A stretch of 64,000 nt of DNA from F23-D06 sp045130275 (lineage in GTDB: Bacteria > Bacteroidota > Bacteroidia > Bacteroidales > WCHB1-69). Positions within the stretch are counted from its first letter, which is position 1; every line of letters starts with the position of its first letter. Of this stretch, positions 23,664 through 33,376 are shown one piece after another. The stretch covers positions 1 to 64,000 of the forward strand of contig JBGUPL010000109.1 of NCBI GenBank assembly GCA_045130275.1, in the 5' to 3' direction. Below the pieces are notes generated by a model. It did not search any database and was not told the DNA's origin. It worked only from the letters and a program-made list of their open reading frames with translations. A program made the position numbers and the translations under genes.

Positions 23664-24824
23664 TTATTGTTGTTTTTTATAAGTGACAGTGGCCAACACG
23701 TTGAACCCGATCGCCAGCAGGGTCAGCATCAGCAGGTCAAAATGGAGCTCCGCGAGCTGCGTGCCTTTTAGGTAAACAGCACGGAAAACATCGATGACAT
23801 AGCGTGTCGGGAAAGTATAGGTAATAAACTGCACCCATGTGGGCATACTTTGGATGGGAGTGAGCAGCCCCGACATCAGAATGAATATCATCGCAAAGAA
23901 GAAGATGACAAAGATAGCCTGTTGCATGGTGTCGGAGATATTGGCCATGGTGACCGCCAGTCCCGACATGCAGAGCGAAAAGAGGAAAGCGGCGAGGAAG
24001 ATCACTCCCATACTGCCTTCGGGAAGCAGTCCGTAGAACAACCAAGCGAGCAGTATGGAAAAAGCGACGAGCAACAAGGCCATCAGCCAATACGGGATAA
24101 GCTTGGCGAGAATGAACTCCAGACGGGTGACAGGCGTGACATTAATCTGCTCAATTGTGCCCTGCTCCTTCTCTGTCATAATGTTCAGTAAAGGCAAAAA
24201 GCAACTGTTCAGCAACAACAGGATGATTATCAACGCCGGCAACATGAAAAAGCGGTAATTGCCCGTGGGATTGTAGCGGTTTTGGATGGTGATGTTCGAA
24301 TTATCCCCTACGGGGAGACCCTGTTCTCGCGAAATCTCCGTCACGGCCGAAGCGATGGTCTGCACCGCATATTGTATGCCTTGACCGCCTTTAGTGGCGT
24401 TCACCGCATTGGCCACTATCGATATCGACTTGGCCTGACCGGTTTGCATATCGCGCTCGAAATGCTCCGGAATGGTAATAATCACATCCACTTTGCCTTT
24501 GTCAAGCTGTTGGATGGCTTCCTCATAGTCACGGAAACCACTCTGAATGCGGAAATAATCGGTGTTGGCAATATGGCTTTCCATTCGCATTGAGAGCGTG
24601 GATCGGTCGTGGTCAATGAATGCCACCGTGACGTTCTGGATGTCCATCTGACTCACCAACGGCATGACCAGAACCAGCATAATAGGCATAAACACCAACA
24701 GAGCAGGCAAAAACCTGTTGCGAAAGAACTGCGTCAGCTCCTTGCGAATCAACATCTTAAGGACACTGAGAAAGCTCCTTCTGCCTCTGTCTTTTCGTTC
24801 TATATGCCTTTTTTCGAACTCCAC
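23664..24824 (-). CDS. ABC-2 type permease
   Basis: The product has 386 residues from GTG 24824; ATG 24755 (MLIRKELTQFF) is an alternative start. One N-terminal transmembrane segment, a large periplasmic domain (about 60-200) and five further segments near the C-terminus give the ABC-2 topology; NIMTEKEQGTIEQINVTP is the conserved cytosolic loop. Two bases separate it from the downstream ATPase gene. It is homologous to the permease at 24920. Confidence 0.9.
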   Translation of the reverse strand: MEFEKRHIERKDRGRRSFLSVLKMLIRKELTQFFRNRFLPALLVFMPIMLVLVMPLVSQMDIQNVTVAFIDHDRSTLSMRMESHIANTDYFRIQSGFRDYEEAIQQLDKGKVDVIITIPEHFERDMQTGQAKSISIVANAVNATKGGQGIQYAVQTIASAVTEISREQGLPVGDNSNITIQNRYNPTGNYRFFMLPALIIILLLLNSCFLPLLNIMTEKEQGTIEQINVTPVTRLEFILAKLIPYWLMALLLVAFSILLAWLFYGLLPEGSMGVIFLAAFLFSLCMSGLAVTMANISDTMQQAIFVIFFFAMIFILMSGLLTPIQSMPTWVQFITYTFPTRYVIDVFRAVYLKGTQLAELHFDLLMLTLLAIGFNVLATVTYKKQQ

Positions 24825-24830
24825 CTCTGA

Positions 24831-24919
24831 TTGGTTATTGGTTATGGGTTATTGGGGGTTATTGTTATTAGTTATAGTCTAAGTCTAAGTTATAGTCTAA
24901 GTTATAGTTATAGTCATCG
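24831..24919. repeat. Low-complexity tandem repeat between the two permease genes
   Basis: Runs of GGTTATTGGTTATGGGTTATT followed by several copies of AAGTTATAGTCT. It breaks the otherwise tight operon by about 90 bases. Similar text occurs at 61966. Confidence 0.75.
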
Positions 24920-25990
24920 TCATTCGAGTCTATCGTTGAATTTCCTGAGGCTTACCACAAAGAAGAAAACCGTCATCGCCGTGAGGATGAGCATGTCTTT
25001 CCATATAGACCCCATCCCGAGGCCCTCCACCATCACCTTGCGGATGGCTTCGATGAACCAGCGGGCGGGCACGAGATAGGAAACCTCCTTGAGTCCCGGC
25101 GGGAGGTTTTCAATCGGGTACAGCATTCCGCTGAGCATCATCATGGGAACCATCATCACCATCGCACAGATAATCAGGGCCACCATTTGACTTCTGACCA
25201 AAGTGCTGATAAACAGTCCGAGAGCTAACGAAAGCACGATGTAGAGCACGCACAGTGCCAACAAGGTGGGAAGATTTCCATAAACCGGCATGCTCAACAC
25301 AAAATGGGAAATCAAAAGAATTGTGGCAATGTTGATGAGCGAAATGACAAAATACGGGATCATTTTCGGCAGGACCACGTAAATCGGTTTGATAGGCGAC
25401 ACCAACAGCACTTCCAAGGTACCCATCTCCTTCTCACGCACCACCGACACACAAGTCATTATGGAACAGATGAGGATGAGAATAAGCCCCATCACCCCAG
25501 GCACAAAATTGTACGCAGACTTCAACTGAGGATTGTGCCGCATATAGGTGGTCACAGGCAATGTCTCCGATTGCAGTGACGTTCCCTGGCGCGCCTCCGC
25601 TCCTTGCAGGATCTGGGTCAGATAACTGCCCACAGAAGCGGAAATCGAAGGATTTGAGGCGTCCAGCACGATATTCCGCTTGCCATCACGGGCGAACATC
25701 ACCACGGCAGCACAGTCGCCACGGCGCAACGCGGCATCGACATCATGCTCACAGATCATCCCTTTGAAAGTGATATACGGGTTGTTCTGAAGTGCAGTGA
25801 TCTCGCTGCGCACGTCTGGTGTGTATTCATCCACCACGACCATCAAATCAATGTTCTTGATTTCAGTCGTGATGGCAAAGCCGAAAAGCAACATCAGAAT
25901 GACAGGCATGAAAAGCACGATAAGCATCGTGCGCATATCCCTCAGGATATGGATGAACTCTTTACGAACAAAACTAAAGAATATTTTCAT
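24920..25990 (-). CDS. ABC-2 type permease
   Basis: The product has 356 residues. It starts FFSFVRKEFIHILRDMRTM, the typical coupling helix before the first transmembrane segment, and has VVREKEMGTLEVLLVSP as the conserved loop and five C-terminal membrane segments. Its ATG overlaps the stop of the upstream ATPase gene by four bases. It probably pairs with the other permease as a heterodimer. Confidence 0.9.
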   Translation of the reverse strand: MKIFFSFVRKEFIHILRDMRTMLIVLFMPVILMLLFGFAITTEIKNIDLMVVVDEYTPDVRSEITALQNNPYITFKGMICEHDVDAALRRGDCAAVVMFARDGKRNIVLDASNPSISASVGSYLTQILQGAEARQGTSLQSETLPVTTYMRHNPQLKSAYNFVPGVMGLILILICSIMTCVSVVREKEMGTLEVLLVSPIKPIYVVLPKMIPYFVISLINIATILLISHFVLSMPVYGNLPTLLALCVLYIVLSLALGLFISTLVRSQMVALIICAMVMMVPMMMLSGMLYPIENLPPGLKEVSYLVPARWFIEAIRKVMVEGLGMGSIWKDMLILTAMTVFFFVVSLRKFNDRLE

Positions 25991-26709
25991 GACTGGCGAC
26001 TCATCAAGTGAACAAAAGCGTCCTCAAAGGTGGGCTGTCCCGACTTGCGGATGACCTCATCGGGAGTGTCAATGCCAAGAATAGTGCCACCATTGATAAG
26101 CGCTACACGAGTACACCGTTGCGCTTCGTCCATATAGGGTGTGGAGACGAGGATGGTGATTCCTTGACGACGAAGATTCTGCAGCATATCCCAAAACTCC
26201 ACACGGCTGACAACATCCACGCCGGTGGTAGGCTCGTCGAGAAAAAGAACGCGTGGCTTGTGGATCAGCGCACACGAGAGCGCGAGTTTCTGTTTCATGC
26301 CACCGCTCAACTTGCCGGCTTTGCGGTTACGGAAAGGCTCAATCTGACTGTAAATAGGGGCCACAAGGCTGTAATTCTCCTCAATCGTAGTGTCAAAGAG
26401 TGAGGCAAAAAACCGCAAATTCTCCTCCACACTAAGATCAGAATAAAGTGAAAAACGGCCGGGCATGTACCCAACCTGCTGACGAATGAGTCGGTATTCC
26501 TTGACGAGGTCGAACCCGCACACAGTGGCAGTACCTTCGTCAGGCAACAACAGCGTGGTAAGCAGCCGGAACAAGGTGGTTTTACCCGCGCCATCAGGTC
26601 CTATCAACCCAAACAATTCGCCCTCCTCCACTGACATGTTGACGCCTTTCAGGGCTTGCACCTTGCCGTAACGCTTTGATATGCCGTTGACTGTGATCGC
26701 CGTTGCCAT
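25987..26709 (-). CDS. ABC transporter ATP-binding protein
   Basis: The product has 240 residues: Walker A GPDGAGKTT, signature LSGGMKQKLA, Walker B VLFLDEPTTGVD. Unlike the paralogue at 22921 it has a canonical signature. It is third in the efflux operon and coupled to the permease by an ATGA overlap. Confidence 0.92.
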   Translation of the reverse strand: MATAITVNGISKRYGKVQALKGVNMSVEEGELFGLIGPDGAGKTTLFRLLTTLLLPDEGTATVCGFDLVKEYRLIRQQVGYMPGRFSLYSDLSVEENLRFFASLFDTTIEENYSLVAPIYSQIEPFRNRKAGKLSGGMKQKLALSCALIHKPRVLFLDEPTTGVDVVSRVEFWDMLQNLRRQGITILVSTPYMDEAQRCTRVALINGGTILGIDTPDEVIRKSGQPTFEDAFVHLMSRQS

Positions 26710-26728
26710 AAACCTCCAACCCTAAACT

Positions 26729-27616
26729 CTACAGTTTCACCTCTCCATAAAGCCCGATTTTCAGCTTGCCGTCGTTTTTGACAGCTATCTTGGTAGCATA
26801 GACCAGATTCGCGCGGCTGTTGCGTGTCTGAATGCCTTTGGGGGTGAATTCACTCTCTGCGGAAATCCAGCTCACGGTGCCTTCATACTCGTACTGTTCG
26901 TTGCCTCCAAAATCGGCCACCACAGTCACCTTCTGCCCGACTTTGACGTTGGAGAGCTGGTCGGAGGTGAAGTAGGCGCGAAGATACATGTTGTCAAGGT
27001 CAGCCACCTTCATAATCGGCCGACCCGCCACTGCCATCTCTCCACGATCCACGTACTTGACCAACACTGTTCCATCAATAGGCGAAGCAATTCGACTGTT
27101 CTGAAGTCCGTTGTCGATCTGTTTGATCTGCCATTCCATAGCGGCTGCATTGCCATCAATACTGGCACTGCTGGTGTTAAGCGTTGAAAGTGTGGCGTCC
27201 AGCTGGTTGCGAAGCACGTTCAACTGCGTCTGTGCATCATCAAGCTGCTTCTGCGTAGCCACATCACCGCTCAGGAGCCGTTCCACACGGGCTACTTCCC
27301 GCTCCTGCTTGTCAATCTGCTGACGCAGCGACGACACCTGCTTCCCGGCGTTCGGCTTCCCTTGCAAAAGCGCCCGTTGCTGTTGAACAAGCTGCCCTCG
27401 CTGAAGGTAAAGCTGCATGGTGTCGATTACACCAAGGCACTCGCCGGCTTTCACAGTCTGGCCTTCCACCACATCCAGCGTCAGGACTTTGCCGGACGCT
27501 TCGGCGGAAATGGTGACCTCGTTGGCCTCGAAAGTGCCAGTGGCGTCAAAATCCTGCTTGTTCGAACACCCCGCCAAAAACAACAGTGAGGCTATGAAAA
27601 GGAGACCTCGTTTCAT
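26729..27616 (-). CDS. HlyD-family membrane fusion protein (lipoprotein)
   Basis: The product has 295 residues from ATG 27616, one base after the upstream stop. The lipoprotein signal ends LFLAGC. The mature part has the biotinyl-lipoyl half-motif (ISAEASGKVLTLDVVEGQTVKAG), a coiled-coil hairpin (about 75-160), then IDGTVLVKYVDRGEMA and a beta-barrel (MYLRAYFTSDQLSNVKVGQKV). It bridges the inner-membrane ABC permeases and the TolC-like channel. Confidence 0.9.
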   Translation of the reverse strand: MKRGLLFIASLLFLAGCSNKQDFDATGTFEANEVTISAEASGKVLTLDVVEGQTVKAGECLGVIDTMQLYLQRGQLVQQQRALLQGKPNAGKQVSSLRQQIDKQEREVARVERLLSGDVATQKQLDDAQTQLNVLRNQLDATLSTLNTSSASIDGNAAAMEWQIKQIDNGLQNSRIASPIDGTVLVKYVDRGEMAVAGRPIMKVADLDNMYLRAYFTSDQLSNVKVGQKVTVVADFGGNEQYEYEGTVSWISAESEFTPKGIQTRNSRANLVYATKIAVKNDGKLKIGLYGEVKL

Positions 27617-27617
27617 C

Positions 27618-28916
27618 TTAATTGGCATACGTGATATGTTTTAATTCGTATTTTTTCTTAAGTAATTCTATTTGATGGAGCGTCTGAGCTGTCAACGCCA
27701 GACTCTCATCGGTGACGGCGGCCATCACGTCCGATATGCTGACAATGCCGTTCTCGTATTTGTTCTCTGCTGCCTTGCGCAACGAACGACGCAAATCAAC
27801 AATGCGCTCATCATCCAGCAAAGTCTGCTGAAGACGGGCTATCTCTCTGTCTTCCTGCTTAATCAGCAAGTTGTTGTTAAAGTCAAACACATCCCGCTGA
27901 AGTAATATTTGCTGTTGTCTGTTTTGCAACTGTTCGTTGATCTCTTTGTTGGCGAACAAAGCGGTGACATCCCATAACGCACGAATTCCCGCAACAGCGT
28001 TCAGACTCCATCTGGAGTTCTGCATATTCTCGAACATATTCAACCCAGGATAGCCATACCAGCCATGGGCGAAAAGGGAAAAATGGGGTTTGGAGGCTGT
28101 TCTTAGCAAACGTTTCTGTGCATCCAGATAATCGATCTTTGCATCCAACAACAACAACTCCGGGCGATTGTTACGGATTACAGCGGGCAACGTGTTGAAG
28201 TCCACAGGCATGACCAGACTGCCCTCCTCAATGCGCTGACCCGTCAACAGCGAGAGCATCTCCCGATAAGCGTCTGCCGAATAACGCAACTGGGTCATGG
28301 CCTGGTTGGCTTTCACCAGTTCCACTTCCACGGCATCGGCATCGCTTTCCAGAGCCATCTCATTGTCAACCAGCACCTGACATCGTCTTTTGTTCTCATT
28401 CAAAATATCGATCCGCTCCTGGAGTTGCTCCTGTTGAGCCTCCAACAGCAGAACACCGAAGAAGATATCATCAACGCGGCTTTCTAATTCGTAAAGTTCC
28501 ACGTCAACCGCAAGCCGATCTGTCCTGGCCTGTGCCAAAGCGACACTTTTTTCGGCTGCGGAACGGCCTCCGTCGTAAATATTCTGAGACAAGTCAAGGG
28601 CCACCTTGTATTGGTCCTGCCTCATACCCTGCATTTCAGTGCCCATTTCCGCGAGCATGGCGGAAAGCGCATCGGGGAATTTGGCAGCATCGGTCTGCCA
28701 CGAGGCCTGCGCGGAAAATGTGAATTTCGGAAGCCAACCACGCGCAGCATTACTAAGACCGTACTGCTCGCTTTGGTCAATCAGTCCGTATTGTTTGCTC
28801 ACAGGATACATGTCACGTGCCATCCGCCGGCACGCATCCAACGTCACCTGCTGTGCAAAAGCGGAAATCGAAAACATCCATAATACAAGGAAAAACAGTC
28901 GTTTCATCTTACTCAT
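27618..28916 (-). CDS. TolC-like outer-membrane efflux channel
   Basis: The product has 432 residues. ATG 28916 is preferred to a GTG two codons earlier. A signal peptide ends SAFAQQ. Two OEP repeats of long helices are visible (about 20-205 and 230-425), e.g. AEKSVALAQARTDRLAVDVELYELE and the periplasmic-helix pattern ENKYENGIVSISDVMA. It is the first gene of the efflux operon. Confidence 0.88.
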   Translation of the reverse strand: MSKMKRLFFLVLWMFSISAFAQQVTLDACRRMARDMYPVSKQYGLIDQSEQYGLSNAARGWLPKFTFSAQASWQTDAAKFPDALSAMLAEMGTEMQGMRQDQYKVALDLSQNIYDGGRSAAEKSVALAQARTDRLAVDVELYELESRVDDIFFGVLLLEAQQEQLQERIDILNENKRRCQVLVDNEMALESDADAVEVELVKANQAMTQLRYSADAYREMLSLLTGQRIEEGSLVMPVDFNTLPAVIRNNRPELLLLDAKIDYLDAQKRLLRTASKPHFSLFAHGWYGYPGLNMFENMQNSRWSLNAVAGIRALWDVTALFANKEINEQLQNRQQQILLQRDVFDFNNNLLIKQEDREIARLQQTLLDDERIVDLRRSLRKAAENKYENGIVSISDVMAAVTDESLALTAQTLHQIELLKKKYELKHITYAN

Positions 28917-29039
28917 TTTCACTATGCATAATATAAAAATCCGCCTTTTTCACACAAAGTGATAGTTGGAAACAATCGTACACATTAACACTATTATTCT
29001 ACTAAAAAAACAAAAGCACATTATTTCTAATATGGGCGG

Positions 29040-29047
29040 CAAAAGTA
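29040..29047 (-). promoter_or_regulatory. -7 box for the efflux operon
   Basis: TACTTTTG on the minus strand, about 123 bases before the TolC-like start, giving a long AT-rich leader. Confidence 0.55.
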
Positions 29048-29091
29048 CAAAAATTTTGTTGTCTATCAGCATAATACTGAATTTTTATTCG

Positions 29092-29667
29092 CTATTTCAC
29101 ATTCCGCACTATTCGGTAGTGTGGATTGTACACGGCTCTGAAACTATCGCTATGCCGCACCGCACCGCCAACCCGGGCCAACTCCAGTAGCTCTGATTGC
29201 AGTGTGTCATCCGCCCAATCCGGGCAAACTTCCAGGGCAATCCTCTCCACTCGTTGCCACTCCCCTATCCAATCCTCTTTTTTGGACGCATTTTCTTTCC
29301 CCGATGCCTCGAGAAACCGCACAAGCAACTGATCCTCAGTTATTTCACCATCTAAAACACAGGAAAGATTGATCCGAACGAAGCGATGCCTGAATCCGGT
29401 CGGCTCATGTTTCGGCATCCCCGTCAAATCCGTTTCACAACATTGCACCAACTCCTCATGGAGATATTGCCGCGCCGAAGCAGTGTCAATCACCAGATGC
29501 TCCGCCCCGAAATAATCCTGATAGCAGGTTTTGTAAACATCCTGCAACGTGGCGGATGGATACTGTGCATGTATCTCCTCGCACATCTGACGGATGGATT
29601 GTTCATCGCGTTGACAAGCGACAAAAAGCAGAACTAAGGTCGCCAAAATAAAGATGTTATTTTTCAT
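29092..29667 (-). CDS. Hypothetical lipoprotein
   Basis: The product has 191 residues from ATG 29667. The signal ends LLFVAC. The mature part includes YPSATLQDVYKTCYQDYFGAEHL and ACQ-, Cys- and Trp-containing helices, a pattern I have seen in Bacteroidales proteins of unknown function but cannot name. Confidence 0.7.
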   Translation of the reverse strand: MKNNIFILATLVLLFVACQRDEQSIRQMCEEIHAQYPSATLQDVYKTCYQDYFGAEHLVIDTASARQYLHEELVQCCETDLTGMPKHEPTGFRHRFVRINLSCVLDGEITEDQLLVRFLEASGKENASKKEDWIGEWQRVERIALEVCPDWADDTLQSELLELARVGGAVRHSDSFRAVYNPHYRIVRNVK

Positions 29668-29717
29668 AATTGATTGAATACAAATCATTTTAAAATCGTG
29701 ATGCTCATTATAGACTA

Positions 29718-30605
29718 TCACTCCTTCTTCGGTTCCGTGTGCAGGGTAACGTGCGTGTCCATCCCGAACCGTTCCTTGAGTTTACGCTCAATATCGTTGG
29801 CGCGCTCATGGACTTTGTTTAGAGACAATTCGCCATCCATGCGGACATGGGCTTCTATCGCGATACGATTGCCAATGCGACGAGTGCGCAAATTATGCGG
29901 TTCGGTCACATCGGGGAAAGAAGTCAGAATCTCTTCGATTTCGTGTTCGGTTTCCTCCGGCAAAGAACTCTCAGTAAGCTCGTTGACACTGCTCCGCAGC
30001 ACATCCCAAGCGACTTTCACCAACATAGCACCCACCACAATGGAGGCGAGCGGGTCCAGCACCGTCCAACGGTCGCCTAACAAAATGGCGCCACCAATGC
30101 CGATAGCCGCACCTATGGATGACAAAGCATCGCTGCGGTGATGCCATGCATTAGCTACAACAGCCTGTGAACCAAGTATTTTCCCTTTTCGGGCGGTATA
30201 TTGGTACAACGATTCTTTCACTAAGATGGAAACCAACGCCGCCCACAAGGCAATCTTTCCGGGAACTTCGATTTGCGCGCCATTAAGCCAATCCGCAAAT
30301 TTCACGGCTCCCGAGACGATTATGCCCGTTGCAGCCGCCACCAACGCCAGACCGATGAAAAATGTGGCCAGTGTTTCGAACTTCCCGTGACCATAGTCAT
30401 GCGATTTGTCCTGAGGCTTTGAACTGATATTCACGAACACCAGCACCAACAGGTCGGTGAGGAAATCGGACATAGAATGCGTGGCATCGGCCAACATTGC
30501 CGCACTGTGACCGAGAAAACCTGCAATGAGCTTGAAAGTCATCAGAATGACATTGCCCACAGAACCCATCAAGGTGACTTTGTAAATTTCTTTTTCTCTT
30601 GACAT
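29718..30605 (-). CDS. Cation diffusion facilitator (CDF) metal efflux transporter
   Basis: The product has 295 residues. The metal site is formed by motifs on helices II and V: MLADATHSMSDFLTD (DxxxD) and NAWHHRSDALSS (HxxxD). YGHGKFE is the conserved family loop. About six transmembrane segments are followed by the cytosolic domain (AIEAHVRMDGELSLNKVHE). It exports Zn, Fe, Co or Mn; the metal cannot be fixed from this. A strong Shine-Dalgarno-like AAAGGAG precedes the ATG, unusual in this window. Confidence 0.92.
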   Translation of the reverse strand: MSREKEIYKVTLMGSVGNVILMTFKLIAGFLGHSAAMLADATHSMSDFLTDLLVLVFVNISSKPQDKSHDYGHGKFETLATFFIGLALVAAATGIIVSGAVKFADWLNGAQIEVPGKIALWAALVSILVKESLYQYTARKGKILGSQAVVANAWHHRSDALSSIGAAIGIGGAILLGDRWTVLDPLASIVVGAMLVKVAWDVLRSSVNELTESSLPEETEHEIEEILTSFPDVTEPHNLRTRRIGNRIAIEAHVRMDGELSLNKVHERANDIERKLKERFGMDTHVTLHTEPKKE

Positions 30606-30683
30606 GAAGACTCCTTTCCGTCAGAAAATCAAAAACATAGGATAGACTCATAGTTCAGCCATCGTACACGATTCAAAAAAGAA

Positions 30684-31067
30684 TCAGCAGCCAAACAATG
30701 CCATTATTTTCGGAATGAAAACGAACAACCCGATGACTAAAGCGGTTATCGCCGCAACCAGCACGGCTGCAGCCGACAAGTCTTTGACCTTTTTAATTCG
30801 TTCGTCACGTTCAGGGCATACGACATCCGCAAGGTCTTCGATGGCGGAATTAAAGATTTCGCCTCCGAAAACCAGCCCGATGGCGAACACCACCGCTGCC
30901 CATTCCATCGGTGATAATTTGAGGAGAATGCCCGCCACAATAACGCAAACGGCGGCGAACAAGTGGATCCGGGCATTGTGTTCTTCCCGAAACAGCACGC
31001 GCAATCCGTTGAAGGCGTACGTAAAACTCTTTATTCGCTTGGCGACAGAAAACTTCTCTTGTTTCAT
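30684..31067 (-). CDS. dgkA: Diacylglycerol / undecaprenol kinase (DgkA family)
   Basis: The product has 127 residues from ATG 31067. Conserved blocks are SFTYAFNGLRVLFREEHNARIHLFA (helix 1, acidic residue), GGEIFNSAIEDLADVV (catalytic Glu region) and KDLSAAAVLVAA. Three transmembrane segments. It phosphorylates diacylglycerol or undecaprenol to recycle lipid carriers at the inner membrane. Confidence 0.9.
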   Translation of the reverse strand: MKQEKFSVAKRIKSFTYAFNGLRVLFREEHNARIHLFAAVCVIVAGILLKLSPMEWAAVVFAIGLVFGGEIFNSAIEDLADVVCPERDERIKKVKDLSAAAVLVAAITALVIGLFVFIPKIMALFGC

Positions 31068-31093
31068 ATGAACAGCTGGGTTTGCCGTTGAAA

Positions 31094-31126
31094 AAAACGG
31101 AGGCGACACACATCAGCCTCCGTTTT
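31094..31126 (-). terminator. Rho-independent terminator of the S46 peptidase gene
   Basis: Perfect 11-bp arms (AAAACGGAGGC / GCCTCCGTTTT) with an 11-base loop, and a T run on the minus strand. It lies between the peptidase stop and dgkA. Confidence 0.85.
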
Positions 31127-31146
31127 CAACTTTAACAAGTTATATC

Positions 31147-33306
31147 CTATTTGCGTACATCCATCTCATTCAACAGATATCCGGCACCGCCGAACTTGTC
31201 GATAACGAAGAGGACGTAACGGACATCCACATTGATACAGCGCTGCAGCTCGGTGTTGAACACGATGTCGCTGCTCAAAGCCTCCCAGTTGCCGTCGAAA
31301 GCCAAGCCGATGAGCTCGCCATTGGCATTCATGATCGGGCTGCCGGAGTTGCCGCCGGTGATGTCATTGTTGGAGAGGAAACAGACATGCATGGTGCCGT
31401 CCTTGTCCAGATATTGACCGAAATCCTTGTTCAGGATCAGCTGTTTCAGCTTGGCAGGCACGTCGAACTCGAAGTCACCGGGCACCTCTTTTTCCAAAAT
31501 ACCCTTCGTGGTGGTGTAGTAGTTGTAATGTACACCATCAGCGGGATAGTAATCGCAAATGGTACCGAAGGTGGTACGCATCGTACTGTTGGCATCCGGA
31601 TACATCGGCGTGGAGGCGTTCATCTCCTTCAACGCGGCGATGTAGGTGCGGCGCGGCACTTCCAGTTGCTCATCCACACCCATAACGGAGGAATTCGTCA
31701 TCACATATTGGAAAATCGCCTGGAAATACTGGTAAGACGGGTCGTTCTCCAACACTTTGTTAGAGGGTTTTCTCAAGAATTTCTCGAAATTCTCCTTGCT
31801 GATGAAGATGGAGTTGAGCATGGCCTTTTCGAAAGCTTCGTAGTTACCTTTGTAGTTTTTGGTGAAGAAAGTGAGGTCCGGACGGTTTTCGCTGGAGAAT
31901 TTCTCCCACGTCTTGAGACAAGCGGCCACAATCTTAGCTTCAGTGGCAGGGTCGGTGTCGTTATTGTAGTTGTCAAATGCCTTCAACAGTTTCTCCACTT
32001 TGCTGTCCTCGAACTTTTTCACCCCTTTGTCAAGTTTCAACTGTCCTTGCAGGCGCAGGGTGGCAAGCAGAGTCGGGGAAGCGGAGAACTGCAGGTTACC
32101 GTTCAACGCGGATTTGAATTTCTCGCCGTTCACGCTTTTACAAATCTTTTCGATTTCAGCCAGACAGTTGCCGTATTTCTCTTTGCGGGCCTTGTCAGCG
32201 TTGATCCATTTGGTCAGGGCTGCCTCTTGTTTCGCCTTGGATTCCACCACCTTGAGAGCCTTCAAGCTCTCCACCTCGCCGTGCTGGTTTTTCCAATAGT
32301 TGGCCAAGCCGGCATGCTTGTCGGCATATTGCAGGTTCACCTTCTGTGAGGATTCCATAGCGTCATGCATCACCGGAAGGATGATGTCCAGCGGCTCATA
32401 GATGGCGGGAGCGTTGATGTCGATCTCGTTCTGCACCTCATAAGAGGTCATGAAACGGTTGGTCGTGCCGGGATAACCCCAAATCATGGTATAATCACCA
32501 GGTTGATAGCCTTTCAAGCTAACAGGCAGATAGTGTTTCGGGTGCATCGGGACGTTGTCCTTGGAATATTTGGCCGGGGAGCCGTCGGGGGCGGTGTAGA
32601 TGCGGAACACCGTGAAGTCACCGGTATGGCGGGGCCACATCCAGTTGTCGGTGTCACCACCGAACTTGCCGATAGCGCTCGGGGGAGCCACCACCAGACG
32701 CACATCCTCATACATGGTGTAGATGAACATGTAATACTCGTTGCCTTCATAGAAAGGTTTCACCACAACTTTGTAACGGCCGTCCTGCGAGTTGTCCTTG
32801 CGCAGTTTCTTGATAGCCTCTTCCACATATTTCGCACGGTCGCTTTCGGAAGTCTTCTCATCAACCTTGGCCAGCACAATGCTCGTCACATCTTCCATTT
32901 TTTCCAGGAAATGCACATGGAAATTCACGGGCAGCTCCTCTTCTTTGCTCATGGCGAAGAAACCGTTGTTGAGATAGTCGTGTTCCACCGTGGAAAGTTC
33001 CACCACAGAGGAATAACCGCAGTGATGGTTGGTGAACATCAAACCGTCGCGGGAGACCATCTCGCCCGTGCAAAAGCCGTCGCCAAGTTGCACGATGGCA
33101 TCCTTCAAAGAGGAGTTGTTGATGTCGTACAACTGCTCGGCGGTAAGACGCAACCCCATCTTCTGCATGGTCGCGTAGTTGTAATTCTTGATGAACATCG
33201 GCAGCCACATGCCCTCGTCAGGAGGATTCACCGCGAACACGGGGGCCATCACCGCCAAAGCTGCCACTAACAGCAACTGTTTCTTGAAAAACGATACTAA
33301 TTTCAT
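31147..33306 (-). CDS. S46 family dipeptidyl peptidase, DPP7-like
   Basis: The product has 719 residues with a Sec signal (cleavage near VFAVN). The catalytic His is in MFTNHHCGYSS (His94 or His95) and the catalytic Ser is Ser654 in GGNSGSP. The residue 18 positions after this Ser is Gly in DPP7 (hydrophobic P1) and Arg in DPP11 (Asp/Glu P1); here it is Gly (FDGNWE), pointing to DPP7. It removes N-terminal dipeptides in the periplasm and supports peptide use as carbon source. Confidence 0.92.
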   Translation of the reverse strand: MKLVSFFKKQLLLVAALAVMAPVFAVNPPDEGMWLPMFIKNYNYATMQKMGLRLTAEQLYDINNSSLKDAIVQLGDGFCTGEMVSRDGLMFTNHHCGYSSVVELSTVEHDYLNNGFFAMSKEEELPVNFHVHFLEKMEDVTSIVLAKVDEKTSESDRAKYVEEAIKKLRKDNSQDGRYKVVVKPFYEGNEYYMFIYTMYEDVRLVVAPPSAIGKFGGDTDNWMWPRHTGDFTVFRIYTAPDGSPAKYSKDNVPMHPKHYLPVSLKGYQPGDYTMIWGYPGTTNRFMTSYEVQNEIDINAPAIYEPLDIILPVMHDAMESSQKVNLQYADKHAGLANYWKNQHGEVESLKALKVVESKAKQEAALTKWINADKARKEKYGNCLAEIEKICKSVNGEKFKSALNGNLQFSASPTLLATLRLQGQLKLDKGVKKFEDSKVEKLLKAFDNYNNDTDPATEAKIVAACLKTWEKFSSENRPDLTFFTKNYKGNYEAFEKAMLNSIFISKENFEKFLRKPSNKVLENDPSYQYFQAIFQYVMTNSSVMGVDEQLEVPRRTYIAALKEMNASTPMYPDANSTMRTTFGTICDYYPADGVHYNYYTTTKGILEKEVPGDFEFDVPAKLKQLILNKDFGQYLDKDGTMHVCFLSNNDITGGNSGSPIMNANGELIGLAFDGNWEALSSDIVFNTELQRCINVDVRYVLFVIDKFGGAGYLLNEMDVRK

Positions 33307-33324
33307 ACTTCTTGTTTGTTTAAT

Positions 33325-33376
33325 TGTTTGTCTATTGTTTACTAATCACTATTCACTAATCACTGCTCACTAATCT
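33325..33376. repeat. Low-complexity repeat (ACTAATCACTATTC) at the end of lspA
   Basis: ACTAATCACTATTC / ACTAATCACTGCTC / ACTAATC in tandem. The repeat runs into the last codons of lspA, so it has shaped that protein's C-terminus (EISEQ). Confidence 0.7.

Noticed and set aside
31387..32349. Plus-strand open frame opposite the S46 peptidase
   Set aside because: Antisense shadow of a gene with a complete catalytic set.
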